Shown here: piece after piece, positions 36,696 to 46,749 of the stretch
Numbering within the stretch: the stretch's first letter is position 1
Layout: every line of letters begins with the position of its first letter
Assembly: GCF_009762775.1 (NCBI RefSeq)
Contig: NZ_CP046401.1
Coordinates: 6,336,001 to 6,400,000 of the forward strand
DNA: 64,000 nt
Direction: 5' to 3'
From: Maribellus comscasis
Lineage (GTDB): Bacteria; Bacteroidota; Bacteroidia; Bacteroidales; Prolixibacteraceae
The notes under the pieces: model-generated
What the model saw: only the letters and a program-made list of their open reading frames with translations
The model's database searches: none
Told to the model about the DNA's origin: nothing
Position numbers and translations under genes: made by a program

Positions 36696-38645
36696 ATGAT
36701 ACAAATTACTCTTCCTGATAAAAGTGTGAAGGAATTCTCCGAAGCGGTGAATGGATATGAGATTGCAAAGTCAATTTCACCACGTTTGGCAAAAGATGTT
36801 TTGTCTGTTTCAGTAAACGGGCAGGTTTGGGATTTAACTCGTGAGATAAGCGAGGATGCTAACGTAAAACTTTACACGTGGGAAGACAGGGAAGGCAAGG
36901 AAACATTCTGGCATTCATCGGCCCATTTGATGGCAGAAGCAATTGAATTTTTCTACCCGGGAACCAAATTTGGAATTGGCCCGACCGTTGACACCGGTTT
37001 TTATTACGACGTTGATTTGCCGGAAGGAAAGCAGCTTTCAGAAAAAGAGCTGCAAAAGATCGAGCAAAAAATGCTGGAACTTGCCCGCCAGAAAAATGAT
37101 ATTGTACGTTCCGAAATTTCAAAGGAAGATGCGCTGGAAATGTTTAAGCAGAAAGATGATGAACTTAAACTGGAGCTGATTAGTGAATTGGAAGACGGTA
37201 CAATATCTTTATACAATCAGGGAAATTTTACCGATTTGTGTCGCGGGCCGCACTTGCCAAACACCAGTTATATAAAAGCGATTAAGTTGACATCGATTGC
37301 CGGTGCTTACTGGCGTGGCGATGAACACAATAAAATGCTTACCCGTGTGTATGGTGTGACCTTTCCAAAGCAAAAAATGCTTCAGGAATACCTCGAAATG
37401 GTAGAAGAAGCCAAAAAAAGAGACCACCGGAAAGTGGGAAAAGAAATGGAACTTTTTGGTTTCTCAGAAGCGGTGGGGCAGGGACTCCCACTTTGGTTAC
37501 CCAAAGGAACACAGCTTCGTATGCAACTGGAGGATTTCCTTAAAAAGGTACAGAAGAAATATGATTACGACCAGGTGATGACTCCGCATATTGGCGATGT
37601 TAAATTGTACAAAACCTCGGGGCATTACGAGAAATACGGAAAAGATTCTTTTCAACCGATTTCTACTCCGGCAGAAGGAGAGGAATATTTGTTGAAACCA
37701 ATGAACTGCCCGCACCATTGCGAAATATACAAATGGAAACCAAGATCATATAAAGATCTGCCTATTCGTATGGCCGAATTTGGTACAGTCTACCGGTATG
37801 AAATGAGTGGAGAGTTACACGGATTAACCCGTGTTCGTGGTTTTACTCAGGACGATGCGCATATTTTCTGTCGCCCGGATCAGTTAAAAGATGAGTTCAA
37901 AAAGGTGATCGATATTATTTTTATTATTTTCAAGGCGCTCGATTTTGAAAATTACACTGCCCAGATATCGTTGCGCGACCCGGATAACCCGGCAAAATAT
38001 ATTGGTTCAAAGGAAAACTGGGATAAAGCAGAACAGGCCATAATTGAAGCGTGTGAAGAAAAAGGTTTAAATACAATTACCGAGCTGGGTGAAGCTGCCT
38101 TTTATGGTCCGAAACTCGATTTTATGATTAAAGATGCGCTTGGCAGAAGTTGGCAACTGGGAACGATTCAGGTAGATTATAATCTTCCGGAACGTTTTCA
38201 ACTGGAATATATTGGCGCCGATGACAACCGCCATCGCCCTGTTATGATACACAGAGCTCCCTTTGGTTCAATGGAACGTTTTGTTGCCGTGTTAATCGAA
38301 CACACCGCCGGGAAGTTCCCGCTATGGCTGACACCCGAGCAGGCTGTCGTTTTGCCAATTAGCGAAAAGTATAATGATTATGCGAAAAAAGTTTCAAATT
38401 TTCTAAATATTTCCGATATTCGCACCGTCGTTGACGACCGTAATGAAAAGATTGGTAGGAAGATACGCGACAACGAATTGAAAAGGATACCTTATCTTCT
38501 TATTGTGGGTGAAAAAGAGGCAGAAACAGAAACCGTTTCTGTGCGTCGCCAGGGAGAAGGAGATAAAGGTACAATGAAAAACAGCGAATTCGCTGATTTT
38601 ATAGTAAAAGAAGTAAGAGATCAATTATCAGGATTGTATAACTAA
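36696..38645 (+). CDS. thrS: Threonyl-tRNA synthetase
   Basis: 649 aa, full length. In order: TGS domain (1-60), editing domain with [10 protein letters not shown] and later CRGPHLPNT, class II catalytic core with the zinc ligand in [12 protein letters not shown], motif 2 around [22 protein letters not shown], motif 3 near [11 protein letters not shown], and the C-terminal anticodon-binding domain. It charges tRNA-Thr and removes mischarged Ser. First gene of a translation operon. Confidence 0.97.
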   Translation: MIQITLPDKSVKEFSEAVNGYEIAKSISPRLAKDVLSVSVNGQVWDLTREISEDANVKLYTWEDREGKETFWHSSAHLMAEAIEFFYPGTKFGIGPTVDTGFYYDVDLPEGKQLSEKELQKIEQKMLELARQKNDIVRSEISKEDALEMFKQKDDELKLELISELEDGTISLYNQGNFTDLCRGPHLPNTSYIKAIKLTSIAGAYWRGDEHNKMLTRVYGVTFPKQKMLQEYLEMVEEAKKRDHRKVGKEMELFGFSEAVGQGLPLWLPKGTQLRMQLEDFLKKVQKKYDYDQVMTPHIGDVKLYKTSGHYEKYGKDSFQPISTPAEGEEYLLKPMNCPHHCEIYKWKPRSYKDLPIRMAEFGTVYRYEMSGELHGLTRVRGFTQDDAHIFCRPDQLKDEFKKVIDIIFIIFKALDFENYTAQISLRDPDNPAKYIGSKENWDKAEQAIIEACEEKGLNTITELGEAAFYGPKLDFMIKDALGRSWQLGTIQVDYNLPERFQLEYIGADDNRHRPVMIHRAPFGSMERFVAVLIEHTAGKFPLWLTPEQAVVLPISEKYNDYAKKVSNFLNISDIRTVVDDRNEKIGRKIRDNELKRIPYLLIVGEKEAETETVSVRRQGEGDKGTMKNSEFADFIVKEVRDQLSGLYN

Positions 38646-38663
38646 TAATAGGAGGAATTTAAA

Positions 38664-39227
38664 ATAGCTATTAAAAGAAGAGGTCCAAGAAGGAGTTACC
38701 AGCCACGAAGAGAACAGGAACCGGAACACCGTATTAACCACAAAATCAGGGTGCCTCAAGTAAGGCTGGTAGGGGATAACATTGAAAATCCAGGAATTTA
38801 TCCTTTGCGAGAGGCATTACGTATTGCAGACGAAATGGAGCTGGATTTAGTGGAAATCTCACCTAAAGCCGATCCTCCCGTCTGTAAAATAATTGATTAT
38901 TCAAAGTTTCTTTATCAGCAAAAGAAGAAACAGAAGGAGATGAAAGCCAAAGCGGTAAAAGTGGTCGTAAAAGAAATTCGTTTCGGACCACAAACCGATG
39001 AGCATGATTTTAATTTTAAGTTGAAACATGCCGAGAAATTCCTGAAAGACGGAGCAAAAGTGAAAGCTTTTGTGTTTTTCAAAGGAAGATCGATTCTGTT
39101 TAAAGAGCAGGGAGAAATTCTGCTGCTGAAACTGGCTACAGCATTGGAAGAACTGGGGACAGTTGAGCAAATGCCAAAGCTGGAGGGGAAACGAATGACA
39201 ATGTATATTTCACCAAAAAAGAAATAA
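38664..39227 (+). CDS. infC: Translation initiation factor IF-3, non-AUG start
   Basis: 187 aa from an AUA codon. No ATG or standard start gives the full N-terminal domain: the only near alternative, GTG at 38751, would remove RINHKIR, the start of that domain. A good ribosome-binding site GGAGG (38651-38655) lies 8 nt before the AUA (38664); an AUU at 38670 is the second choice. Rare starts are known for infC (AUU in E. coli), where IF-3 senses its own level through start-codon discrimination. The C-terminal domain includes the [17 protein letters not shown] segment and ends [10 protein letters not shown]. Confidence 0.88.
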   Translation: MAIKRRGPRRSYQPRREQEPEHRINHKIRVPQVRLVGDNIENPGIYPLREALRIADEMELDLVEISPKADPPVCKIIDYSKFLYQQKKKQKEMKAKAVKVVVKEIRFGPQTDEHDFNFKLKHAEKFLKDGAKVKAFVFFKGRSILFKEQGEILLLKLATALEELGTVEQMPKLEGKRMTMYISPKKK

Positions 39228-39261
39228 TATAGTTCTTTGAAAAAATTAAATTCGTAGGATT

Positions 39262-39459
39262 ATGCCAAAAATGAAAACGAATTCCGGAGCTAAAAAACGT
39301 TTTAGACTAACCGGAAGTGGAAAAATTAAAAGGAAACATGCCTACAAAAGCCACATTTTGACTAAAAAAAGTACAAAACGTAAACGTAACCTGACTTATT
39401 GGACTACCATTGACAAGACCAATGAGAGTAACGTTAAGCTTTTGTTGAACATGAAATAA
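39262..39459 (+). CDS. rpmI: 50S ribosomal protein L35
   Basis: 65 aa, basic, with the family start [14 protein letters not shown] and the [15 protein letters not shown] stretch. It lies between infC and rplT as in most bacteria. Confidence 0.97.
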   Translation: MPKMKTNSGAKKRFRLTGSGKIKRKHAYKSHILTKKSTKRKRNLTYWTTIDKTNESNVKLLLNMK

Positions 39460-39584
39460 TCCGTCAACCGGCGGATAAGATCCTTTTAAAAGAGAAGGTA
39501 AACAAAGTAATTAACCAGATGATTGAGCTTTAAAGTATCTTCGTAAGTTGCGGAGGACGCCGATTATCAAAAAAAAGTAAAAGT

Positions 39585-39929
39585 ATGCCAAGAAGTGTAA
39601 ATCATGTAGCATCACGGGCCCGGAGAAAGAAATTATTGAAAAAAACAAAAGGTTATTTCGGCTCCCGTAAAAATGTCTGGACGGTTGCCAAGAATACTTG
39701 GGAAAAAGGCCAGCAGTTTGCTTACCGTGACAGGAAAGCGAAAAAAAGAACATTCCGTGCATTGTGGATTCAGCGAATTAACGCTGCCGCGCGCCTTGAA
39801 GGAATGTCGTATTCACAATTCATGGGATTGTTAAAAAAGAATGATATTGAAATAAACAGGAAAGTTCTGGCTGATTTGGCCATGAACCAACCTGAAGCAT
39901 TCAAAGCAATCGTTGAAAAGGTAAAATAA
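39585..39929 (+). CDS. rplT: 50S ribosomal protein L20
   Basis: 114 aa; starts [16 protein letters not shown] and contains [10 protein letters not shown] and [11 protein letters not shown], all typical of L20. It follows rpmI by 125 bp; in other bacteria such leaders can bind L20 itself, but I have not identified a binding structure here. Last gene of the operon. Confidence 0.97.
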   Translation: MPRSVNHVASRARRKKLLKKTKGYFGSRKNVWTVAKNTWEKGQQFAYRDRKAKKRTFRALWIQRINAAARLEGMSYSQFMGLLKKNDIEINRKVLADLAMNQPEAFKAIVEKVK

Positions 39930-39965
39930 TAAAGGAAGCTATATTATTTAAGGTGAAATATTAGA

Positions 39966-40007
39966 GCAACCCGGTTCGTTAACCAACGAATTCGGGTTTT
40001 TGCTTTT
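39966..40007 (+). terminator. Terminator of the thrS operon
   Basis: Long stem AACCCG-GTTCGTT / AACGAAT-TCGGGTT with a 4-nt loop and a T-run. Confidence 0.85.
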
Positions 40008-40055
40008 ATAGTGTATTTAAAAGTTTTAAAAACCTGAAAAAGAGACCAACCTGTT

Positions 40056-40700
40056 ATGCCAAAGTATTTTTTTGTGTTTATCGCTGTTTTTCTTTCGGTT
40101 TCTTCTTTTTCACAGGAGGAAAGAAAAACACAATTGTGGAATTATAATAAAGTCTCCGTTTATCTAAGTCCGAAAACTTCTCTCGAGGTGGTCGAAAAAA
40201 TTCATTATACAACACAAACCAATAGCGTGGATGTGAAATTTGGAGATTTATGGTTGACTCGTAAATGCAATAACTGGTTTGAATATGCCGGTGGTTTTCG
40301 TATGAATTACGTCCGAAAGAACAATAGCTGGCTAGAGGAAAGACGTACCATGCTTTTGACCGAGCTTTCAAAAGATATAAAAAAATTTGATTTTAGTTTA
40401 TCTGGCAGATTTGAGTATCGATGGTTTAAAGAAGCCAACGAACATTTTCGATTCCGGCAAAAACTAAATATTAATTTTCCTCCTGTTTCCAAATGGGGGC
40501 TGAATTTTTTTACATCTGAAGAGTCTTTTATAAAGATGAACAGTGAAAAAACACATTTAGCTCGTGTATATGCCGGAATAAATACAATAAACAAGGGGCA
40601 TTTTGAAATGAAGATTTATTATTCACTGGAAAAAATAAAATCTTTCGATTACTGGAATACTACCGATATTATTGGGATGAATATGAATATCAGGCTGTAA
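40056..40700 (+). CDS. DUF2490 outer-membrane protein
   Basis: 214 aa with a signal peptide (ends SVSSFSQ) and alternating beta strands as in the DUF2490 family of Bacteroidota. It starts with the family phrase LWNYNKVSVYLSPK and ends in a terminal strand MNMNIRL. Probably an outer-membrane barrel; role unknown. Confidence 0.78.
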   Translation: MPKYFFVFIAVFLSVSSFSQEERKTQLWNYNKVSVYLSPKTSLEVVEKIHYTTQTNSVDVKFGDLWLTRKCNNWFEYAGGFRMNYVRKNNSWLEERRTMLLTELSKDIKKFDFSLSGRFEYRWFKEANEHFRFRQKLNINFPPVSKWGLNFFTSEESFIKMNSEKTHLARVYAGINTINKGHFEMKIYYSLEKIKSFDYWNTTDIIGMNMNIRL

Positions 40701-40803
40701 GGCAGTCGTTCTTCCAGAAAAAAATCATTAAAATATTAAACTATTGGTCTTTTTATTGGTCTCATTACTGTTTAAAATTATAATAACATAAATAATTGAG
40801 CCA

Positions 40804-41184
40804 ATGAAAAAGTTAGGATTTTTATTTGTTGCCATTGTTTTTGGGACTACTCTGTGCATCGCACAGCCGCAAGGGCCCAGAAATATGAATCCTGAAGACA
40901 TGGCAAAACGTCAAACCGAACAGATAAAAGAAGCTGTTGGTTTGAATAGTGACCAGGAAAAGAAAGTATATGACCTGAATCTTGAAACGAGTAAAAAAAT
41001 GCAGGCGATGTTCCAGGAGAATCAGGGAGGGGACAGATCGGCAATGCGTGAAAAAATGACCGCAGTGAGGGAAGAGCAAAACAAAAAGATGAAAGCCATC
41101 CTTACCGGCGAACAGTGGAGCAAATATGAAAAATATCTTGAAGAAAGAAGGTCAAGATTTGGTGGTGGCGGCGGTGGCCGTTAG
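40804..41184 (+). CDS. Small periplasmic Spy/CpxP-like protein
   Basis: 126 aa with a signal peptide (ends near LCIAQ). A helical, Met- and Glu-rich middle (EQIKEAVGLNSDQEKKVYDL, later ILTGEQWSKYEKYLEERRS) and a Gly/Arg tail. The pattern resembles Spy/CpxP or DUF4890 proteins, which bind unfolded periplasmic proteins. Chaperone activity is inferred. Confidence 0.65.
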   Translation: MKKLGFLFVAIVFGTTLCIAQPQGPRNMNPEDMAKRQTEQIKEAVGLNSDQEKKVYDLNLETSKKMQAMFQENQGGDRSAMREKMTAVREEQNKKMKAILTGEQWSKYEKYLEERRSRFGGGGGGR

Positions 41185-41210
41185 GATTTAATAATCTCTT
41201 TAAAGTTATT

Positions 41211-41238
41211 GGGTTTGCACAAATGTGTAAGCCCTTTT
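41211..41238. terminator. Bidirectional terminator
   Basis: Stem GGGTTTGCACA/TGTGTAAGCCC with a T-run, between the converging Spy-like and ribH genes. Confidence 0.7.
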
Positions 41239-41723
41239 TATTGAAATGAAGTTTTTAAGGCGACCATTTTTATCGCAGTGATTGCAGCTTCATCGCCTTT
41301 GTTCCCGTGTTTTCCTCCTGCACGGTCAAGTGCCTGTTGTTGATTTTCGGTGGTCAGAACACCAAAAACAAATGGTTTGTTATATTTTAGGTTGAGGTCA
41401 ATTGTGCCTTGCGTAACCCCCTGGCAAATAAAATCGAAATGTCTCGTTTCGCCTTGGATAACACATCCCAGAATAATAACAGCATCAACATTTTCCATCT
41501 CTGCAAAATATTGCGCTCCCAACGGAAGTTCAAAACTTCCGGGGACATATTTGACTAAAATATTTTCATCAGTCGCCCCGTGTTTTTTTAGTGTATTTAT
41601 GGCACCTTCAGCAAGCGCAAAAGTTATTTCCTGGTTCCATTCAGCAACAACAATTCCAAATCGTATATTTTGTGCCGAAGGAACTGAATTAGCATCGTAT
41701 TGAGAAAGATCTTTTGTAGCCAT
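41238..41723 (-). CDS. ribH: 6,7-dimethyl-8-ribityllumazine synthase
   Basis: 161 aa, normal length. Motifs of lumazine synthase are present: [10 protein letters not shown] (substrate binding), [27 protein letters not shown] with the catalytic His, [13 protein letters not shown] and a GNKGDEAA stretch. It makes the lumazine precursor of riboflavin. It stands alone here, without other rib genes. Confidence 0.95.
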   Translation of the reverse strand: MATKDLSQYDANSVPSAQNIRFGIVVAEWNQEITFALAEGAINTLKKHGATDENILVKYVPGSFELPLGAQYFAEMENVDAVIILGCVIQGETRHFDFICQGVTQGTIDLNLKYNKPFVFGVLTTENQQQALDRAGGKHGNKGDEAAITAIKMVALKTSFQ

Positions 41724-41735
41724 AATATAAAATAA

Positions 41736-41761
41736 AAAACCCCTCTTTTCTGAGGGGTTAT
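41736..41761 (-). terminator. Terminator after the TPR gene
   Basis: Stem AACCCCTC/GAGGGGTT and a T6 run in minus-strand sense. It lies 11 bp before the ribH start, so ribH probably has its own weak promoter or is read through. Confidence 0.75.
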
Positions 41762-41774
41762 CCTTAAAAAGAGT

Positions 41775-42476
41775 TTAGCTTAATTTAATTTTGACCCTCG
41801 CGATATATCTGTCAACGTTAGTGCCTTCCGTTGATTCCGGATATTTTTCTTTAATATTTTCGTACATTGAAAGTGCATCTTCCAGCTCATCCATCGACTC
41901 CAGTAATTTAGCAGCTTTCATCATGTATACCGGGGTTGTCAGCTCATTATCGGAAAGAGAGATGGCTTTTTTATACTGTTTCAACGCATTATCCAATTCG
42001 CCGAGTTCAAGATACGCGTCTCCTTTTGCACCTTCTGAAACCGGCTCAAGCAACATGTCTTTTGTTTTGAAATCGCTCAGGAAATCCAGCGCGTCTTCGT
42101 ACTGTCCCAAATGCAAATATGCAATTCCGGTATAGTAACTGGCTCGATTGGCCGCTTTTGTCATTCCATAATCATCTATAATATCCAAAAATCCCAAATA
42201 GTTTCCGTCGCCATTAATTGCCAGATTAAATGAATCTTTTTCAAAATAGTCGATGGCCATAAACATTTGCGATCTGGCTTCATCTTCTTTTGGCTGCATA
42301 TAAAATTTGTTAAACCCCAAATAACCCCCTACAACTAAAATTATAGCTCCAATTACATAGGTTATTATTTTCTGATTATCCTCAATAAATTGCTCCGTTC
42401 TGGTTAAAGCGCTTTCAAGTTCTTGTAAATTATCAACTTGCGGAGTTTTCTTCTTTGCCATTTTTTTCGTTTTCAA
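41775..42476 (-). CDS. Membrane-anchored TPR protein (YfgM-like)
   Basis: 233 aa with one N-terminal transmembrane segment (about 38-60) and three or more tetratricopeptide units, for example YYTGIAYLHLGQYEDALDFL and GDAYLELGELDNALKQYKKA. The layout resembles YfgM/BamD-like chaperone-adaptor proteins in the cell envelope. Partner unknown. An ATG eight residues downstream (MAKKKT) is another possible start. Confidence 0.78.
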   Translation of the reverse strand: MKTKKMAKKKTPQVDNLQELESALTRTEQFIEDNQKIITYVIGAIILVVGGYLGFNKFYMQPKEDEARSQMFMAIDYFEKDSFNLAINGDGNYLGFLDIIDDYGMTKAANRASYYTGIAYLHLGQYEDALDFLSDFKTKDMLLEPVSEGAKGDAYLELGELDNALKQYKKAISLSDNELTTPVYMMKAAKLLESMDELEDALSMYENIKEKYPESTEGTNVDRYIARVKIKLS

Positions 42477-42638
42477 AATTGTGTGGCAAAAATAGTTTTT
42501 TTTTCACAACTCATTAAATTATGCCACTATTATTTTGAATATTAATCAACATAAACTTGTTTGTAATACATTTTTTTCGGAGAATGACTTCATCCGTTCA
42601 TTTTGATTAGTTTTGTAAAACAGATAAAATTATTCTCT

Positions 42639-43745
42639 ATGTATATTGAGGAAGTTTCAATTGTAAATTTTAAAAATATAAAAGAAAACAAAGTACGGTT
42701 TTCTCCCAGATTGAATTGTTTTATTGGAAACAACGGGGCGGGAAAAACCAATATGCTCGATGCTGTATATTATCTTTCTTTTTGTAAAAGTTTTTTTAAT
42801 TCAATTGACAGCCTGAATATTAACCACGCAGAAAACTATTTTATGCTGCAGGGGAATTATATTCGCCGCGATTCAAACGAAATTATTTCATGCGGCCTCC
42901 AAAAAGGCCAGAAAAAACAATTTAAGCGAAATTCAAAAGTTTATAAAAAACTGGCTGAACATATTGGCTTGTTGCCTTTGGTAATGATAACACCTTCGGA
43001 TGTAAATTTGATATTGGGAGGAAGTGACGAGCGCCGAAAATTTATGGATGGCGTAATTTCGCAATACAACCAAAATTACCTCGATGATCTTCTAAAGTAT
43101 AACAGGGCGTTGCAACAGAGGAACAATCTGCTAAAACAATTTGTGTCGGATAAGTATTTTGATGCTGAATTATTGGGAATATGGGACAGCCAACTGGTTG
43201 AATACGGAACTCGTATTCATGAAGAACGGAAAAAATTTGTGGAAAAGCTTATTCCTGTTTTCCAGGAATATTACACTTTTATTTCGCAGGGAAATGAAGA
43301 GGTAGGACTTATACATCAGTCGGACTTTTACGACAATAATTTTGAAGAATTATTACGAGAATCGACTCCCAAAGACCGGATGGTTCAACACACAACAGTT
43401 GGGATACATAAAGATGACCTGGAATTAAAAATTGGCGATTATCCGATTAAAAAGCTTGGTTCACAGGGGCAAAACAAAACATATCTGGTAGCATTAAAAC
43501 TGGCTCAGTTTAATTTTATCAAACAAATTTCAGAACTGAATCCCATTTTATTGCTTGATGATATTTTTGATAAACTGGATCAAAATCGCGTGGAGCAAAT
43601 TGTTAAAGTTGTCACAGGAGATCAATTTGGCCAGATTTTTATAACCGACACCAATCGTGAGCATCTGGATGGTATTATCCGGAAAATGGAAACAGATTTT
43701 CGTATTTTTTATGTGGAATCGGGAACTGTAAAAGATTTAAAATGA
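42639..43745 (+). CDS. recF: DNA replication and repair protein RecF
   Basis: 368 aa from the ATG before YIEEVSIVNF; a longer frame from 42603 has no support. Walker A GNNGAGKTN near residue 30, ABC signature around KKLGSQGQNKTYLVALKLAQ, and Walker B LLLDDIFDKLD, as in RecF. It loads RecA at gapped DNA. A -7 box TAGTTTTG (42608-42615) lies just upstream. Its end overlaps the next gene by 4 bp. Confidence 0.95.
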   Translation: MYIEEVSIVNFKNIKENKVRFSPRLNCFIGNNGAGKTNMLDAVYYLSFCKSFFNSIDSLNINHAENYFMLQGNYIRRDSNEIISCGLQKGQKKQFKRNSKVYKKLAEHIGLLPLVMITPSDVNLILGGSDERRKFMDGVISQYNQNYLDDLLKYNRALQQRNNLLKQFVSDKYFDAELLGIWDSQLVEYGTRIHEERKKFVEKLIPVFQEYYTFISQGNEEVGLIHQSDFYDNNFEELLRESTPKDRMVQHTTVGIHKDDLELKIGDYPIKKLGSQGQNKTYLVALKLAQFNFIKQISELNPILLLDDIFDKLDQNRVEQIVKVVTGDQFGQIFITDTNREHLDGIIRKMETDFRIFYVESGTVKDLK

Positions 43746-44032
43746 GGAGAAACAATACACAATCTTTAAGTGAGGTTTTACAGGAGTACATTCGCGAAAT
43801 GAAAATGGAGCGTAAACTTAAAGAAGTTGATGCCTTACACTACTGGGAAGAATTACTTGGGAAAACGATATCAAATTACACAACCAATATTTATATAGCC
43901 CGAAAAGTGTTGTATGTAAAAATCAGCTCCTCTGTGGTAAAAAACGAACTTTTAATGATGCGTGAGGAAATCCGGCGGAAGATGAATGAAAAGGCGGGAG
44001 AGGAGATCGTCCAGAAAATAGTATTTCGATAA
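43742..44032 (+). CDS. DUF721 (DciA-like) protein
   Basis: 96 aa of the DUF721 family. DciA members load the replicative helicase in bacteria without DnaC/DnaI. Signature: LHYWEELLGKTISNYTTNIYI, then VLYVKISSSVVKNELLMMREEI. Coupled to recF through ATGA, a common arrangement in Bacteroidota. Confidence 0.85.
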   Translation: MRRNNTQSLSEVLQEYIREMKMERKLKEVDALHYWEELLGKTISNYTTNIYIARKVLYVKISSSVVKNELLMMREEIRRKMNEKAGEEIVQKIVFR

Positions 44033-44085
44033 AAGAGGTTGCCCGTAAAAAAGCAACCTGCTTTCAAATTTTTTAGAATAGAACG

Positions 44086-44505
44086 TCAATATCTTTCAGT
44101 TTTCGAAAAGAAAAAGTCGGATTCAATTGCTGCATTTTCATCGCTGTCGGACCCGTGTACTGCGTTTTGTTGCAAACTCGTTGCATACAATTTTCGGATG
44201 GTACCTTCTTCTGCATTTTCGGGATTGGTAGCACCAATTAATGCGCGGTAATCTTCAACCGCATTTTCTTTTTCAAGAACGGCTGCAATTATTGGTCCTG
44301 AACTCATAAATTCAACCAACGACTCGTAAAACGGCTTTCCTTTGTGTACAGCATAAAATGCACCTGCCTGTGATGGAGTTAATTGGGTTAATTTCATTGC
44401 TTTTATCACAAACCCCGCTTCGTTAATCATTTTTAAAATCGGGCCTGCATAATTGTTTTTGAAAGCCGTTGGCTTAATCATTGTGAAGGTCAGTTTTCCT
44501 GCCAT
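44086..44505 (-). CDS. ndk: Nucleoside-diphosphate kinase
   Basis: 139 aa, normal length. Starts with [10 protein letters not shown]. The catalytic His is in [14 protein letters not shown], and the ATP-binding segment [18 protein letters not shown] is intact. It equalises NTP pools. Confidence 0.96.
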   Translation of the reverse strand: MAGKLTFTMIKPTAFKNNYAGPILKMINEAGFVIKAMKLTQLTPSQAGAFYAVHKGKPFYESLVEFMSSGPIIAAVLEKENAVEDYRALIGATNPENAEEGTIRKLYATSLQQNAVHGSDSDENAAIESDFFFSKTERY

Positions 44506-44611
44506 TTTCTACATTTTTAAAATTTGTAAATAATGCACAATATTATAAAAATTGAAATAATTAAGCTTAACACCAACAACAGAATTCTTATATTTGTCGA
44601 TTCAAATTTAA

Positions 44612-45652
44612 ATGGTTTTGGAAAACACTGGAAATGAGATTTTTAATTTTGTGAGCGAATTTCTTGCCGGCAATGCAAAGAATATAGTAATTGTTCCTCA
44701 CGAAAATCCCGATGGAGATGCCGTTGGATCGTCCATTGGATTGGCCGAAATTTTAAAAAACAGCGGTCAGAATGTTTGTATTATTTCACCCAACGATTAT
44801 CCCGACTTTTTAAAATGGTTTTCCTCCGAAATTGAAATACTTGTTTTTGAAAGAGAAAAGAAAAGGGCTAAAGAGTATCTCGAAAAAGCTGACTTATTAA
44901 TTTGTGTTGATTTTAATGATGCTAAACGTGCAGCAAAAATGGAGAAAGAGATTCTGGGTTTTTCTAATCTGAAACTTTTGATTGACCATCATCCGTATCC
45001 GGTAAATTTTTGCGATTACACTGTTTCAGAACCCAAATACAGTTCAACTGCTGAGCTGATTTTCGATTTTGTTGGTAAAATCGGATTTGAAAAATATTTG
45101 AATCATAATTCTGCAGAAGCGCTTTATACCGGTATTCTTACCGATACGGGTTCATTTAGCCATAATACTGCACGCCCCAACATGTTCAGGGTAGTTTCAG
45201 AGCTTATGAAGTTCGGAATAAATACCGACAAAATCCAGTCAAATATATATCACAATTTTTCTTCTGACCGGATGAAGCTTCTCGGATATTGTTTAAACGA
45301 GAAGATGGAGGTTTTTCCTGAATTTCGTTCGGCTGTTATTTCGATAACAAAAGCAGAGTTGGAAGAATTCAATTTTAAACCTGGAGATACCGAAGGATTT
45401 GTAAATTATCCACTGTCTATCAACAATGTTGTTTTCAGCGCCCTGTTTATTGAAAAAGAGGGATTCGTAAAAGCTTCTTTTCGTTCAAAGGGAAGTTTCC
45501 CGGCCAACGAGTTTTCCGGTAGCCATTTTAATGGCGGAGGGCATTTAAATGCAGCTGGTGGTGAGAGCAAGGAAGATTTTGATAAAACAATCGAGTTGTT
45601 CAAGCAACTTTTATCAAAGTATAAACATCAATTACTTGAAACAAAAATTTAA
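44612..45652 (+). CDS. nrnA: NrnA-type oligoribonuclease/pAp phosphatase (DHH family)
   Basis: 346 aa. DHH domain: PHENPDGDAVGS, ICVDFNDAKR and LLIDHHPYP; DHHA1 domain with GSHFNGGGHLNAAGG near the C-terminus. Such enzymes degrade nano-RNA and remove the 3' phosphate of pAp. A -7 box TATATTTG (44589-44596) lies 15 nt before the start. Confidence 0.9.
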   Translation: MVLENTGNEIFNFVSEFLAGNAKNIVIVPHENPDGDAVGSSIGLAEILKNSGQNVCIISPNDYPDFLKWFSSEIEILVFEREKKRAKEYLEKADLLICVDFNDAKRAAKMEKEILGFSNLKLLIDHHPYPVNFCDYTVSEPKYSSTAELIFDFVGKIGFEKYLNHNSAEALYTGILTDTGSFSHNTARPNMFRVVSELMKFGINTDKIQSNIYHNFSSDRMKLLGYCLNEKMEVFPEFRSAVISITKAELEEFNFKPGDTEGFVNYPLSINNVVFSALFIEKEGFVKASFRSKGSFPANEFSGSHFNGGGHLNAAGGESKEDFDKTIELFKQLLSKYKHQLLETKI

Positions 45653-45662
45653 AAAAAAGAAA

Positions 45663-46166
45663 ATGAAAATTAAAAAGTTGATAAATGTCGGGATTGGTGT
45701 TCTTCTTTCTGTAATTTATACATCATGTATCGGTGTTGATGAAAATGAACAATCATATGCTGATGAGATGAGTAAGCTAAATCAATATATTACAGGTTTG
45801 GAATCAGAGGGATATGATGTGGACACAACAGCTTTGGGGGTTTATTATATAACCCTGGAAGAAGGAGACGGTGAATTTCCGGTATTTGGGGATACGCTTA
45901 CTGTTACTTATTCTGGTTATTTAATAGACGGTACCTGGTTTGATACATCTGAATACAGTGAGACAGATACAACCTGGACTTTTGAACTTGGAGATGAAGG
46001 AATAATTAGCGGCTGGAATGACGGTATGAAAGTTATTGACAAAGGAGGTAAAGCGCAGTTGATGGTTCCTTCAAATTTGGCTTATGGAGAGACAGGATAC
46101 AGTAGTATTCCGCCAAATAATTCTCTTATATTTGTGGTCAAAATGGTTGATATAAAACAGCAGTAA
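45663..46166 (+). CDS. FKBP-type peptidyl-prolyl isomerase lipoprotein, first copy
   Basis: 167 aa from the ATG at 45663, with a lipobox (YTSC). The C-terminal FKBP domain shows GDTLTVTYSGYLIDGTWFDT, IISGWNDGMKVIDKGGKAQL, VPSNLAYGETGYSSIPPN and a final LIFVVKMVDI. It should help proteins fold outside the inner membrane. 8 bp before a second FKBP gene. Confidence 0.88.
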   Translation: MKIKKLINVGIGVLLSVIYTSCIGVDENEQSYADEMSKLNQYITGLESEGYDVDTTALGVYYITLEEGDGEFPVFGDTLTVTYSGYLIDGTWFDTSEYSETDTTWTFELGDEGIISGWNDGMKVIDKGGKAQLMVPSNLAYGETGYSSIPPNNSLIFVVKMVDIKQQ

Positions 46167-46174
46167 TATTTATA

Positions 46175-46735
46175 ATGAAACAAGTAAGAGATAAAATGAA
46201 GATTTTTCGTATTTCCGGTTTGTTATCGGTCGTAATTTTGATAGTTCTTTCTTCATGTAACGACGATAATAATGGCTATGAAAGAATGAGAAAGAAAGAA
46301 CTGGAAATTTTAGATGCGTATATTACAGAACACGACTACACGGATTTTCGAAAACCATCTGGTTTGTATTACATTGAAACAGAGGTTGGAACAGGTGATT
46401 CGATACAGGTAGGTGATCAGGTTCAGATTTTTTATTCCACCTGGGCATTGATAGCCAGTGATTCGATCACATTGATTGATGAAAGTCAAGGTTATTCGCT
46501 TGGGCAAAGGTATGAACCTTACGAGTTTATTGTAGGAGAGGGGAGTGCTATTTCGGGCCTGGAAGAAGCAGCGACTTATATGCAAAAAGGCACAAAAGCA
46601 AGCTTGGTGATGCCTTCGGAAATAGCCTACGGACAAAGTGGAACCTATGGCGTTTCCGGTTTTACCACTTTATTAATGGAGGTTGAAGTTTATAAAATTT
46701 TCCGCGCCGAAGTGCCTGGAGAGTCTGAAGAATAG
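46175..46735 (+). CDS. FKBP-type peptidyl-prolyl isomerase lipoprotein, second copy
   Basis: 186 aa; Met8 (codon at 46196) is another start and gives a cleaner lipoprotein signal (IVLSSC). FKBP-like domain with GDQVQIFYSTWALI, FIVGEGSAISGLEEAATYM and VMPSEIAYGQSG. The aromatic active-site residues are less complete than in the first copy, so catalysis may be weak. Probably a diverged tandem duplicate. Confidence 0.82.
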   Translation: MKQVRDKMKIFRISGLLSVVILIVLSSCNDDNNGYERMRKKELEILDAYITEHDYTDFRKPSGLYYIETEVGTGDSIQVGDQVQIFYSTWALIASDSITLIDESQGYSLGQRYEPYEFIVGEGSAISGLEEAATYMQKGTKASLVMPSEIAYGQSGTYGVSGFTTLLMEVEVYKIFRAEVPGESEE

Positions 46736-46749
46736 TTGAATGCCGGATA

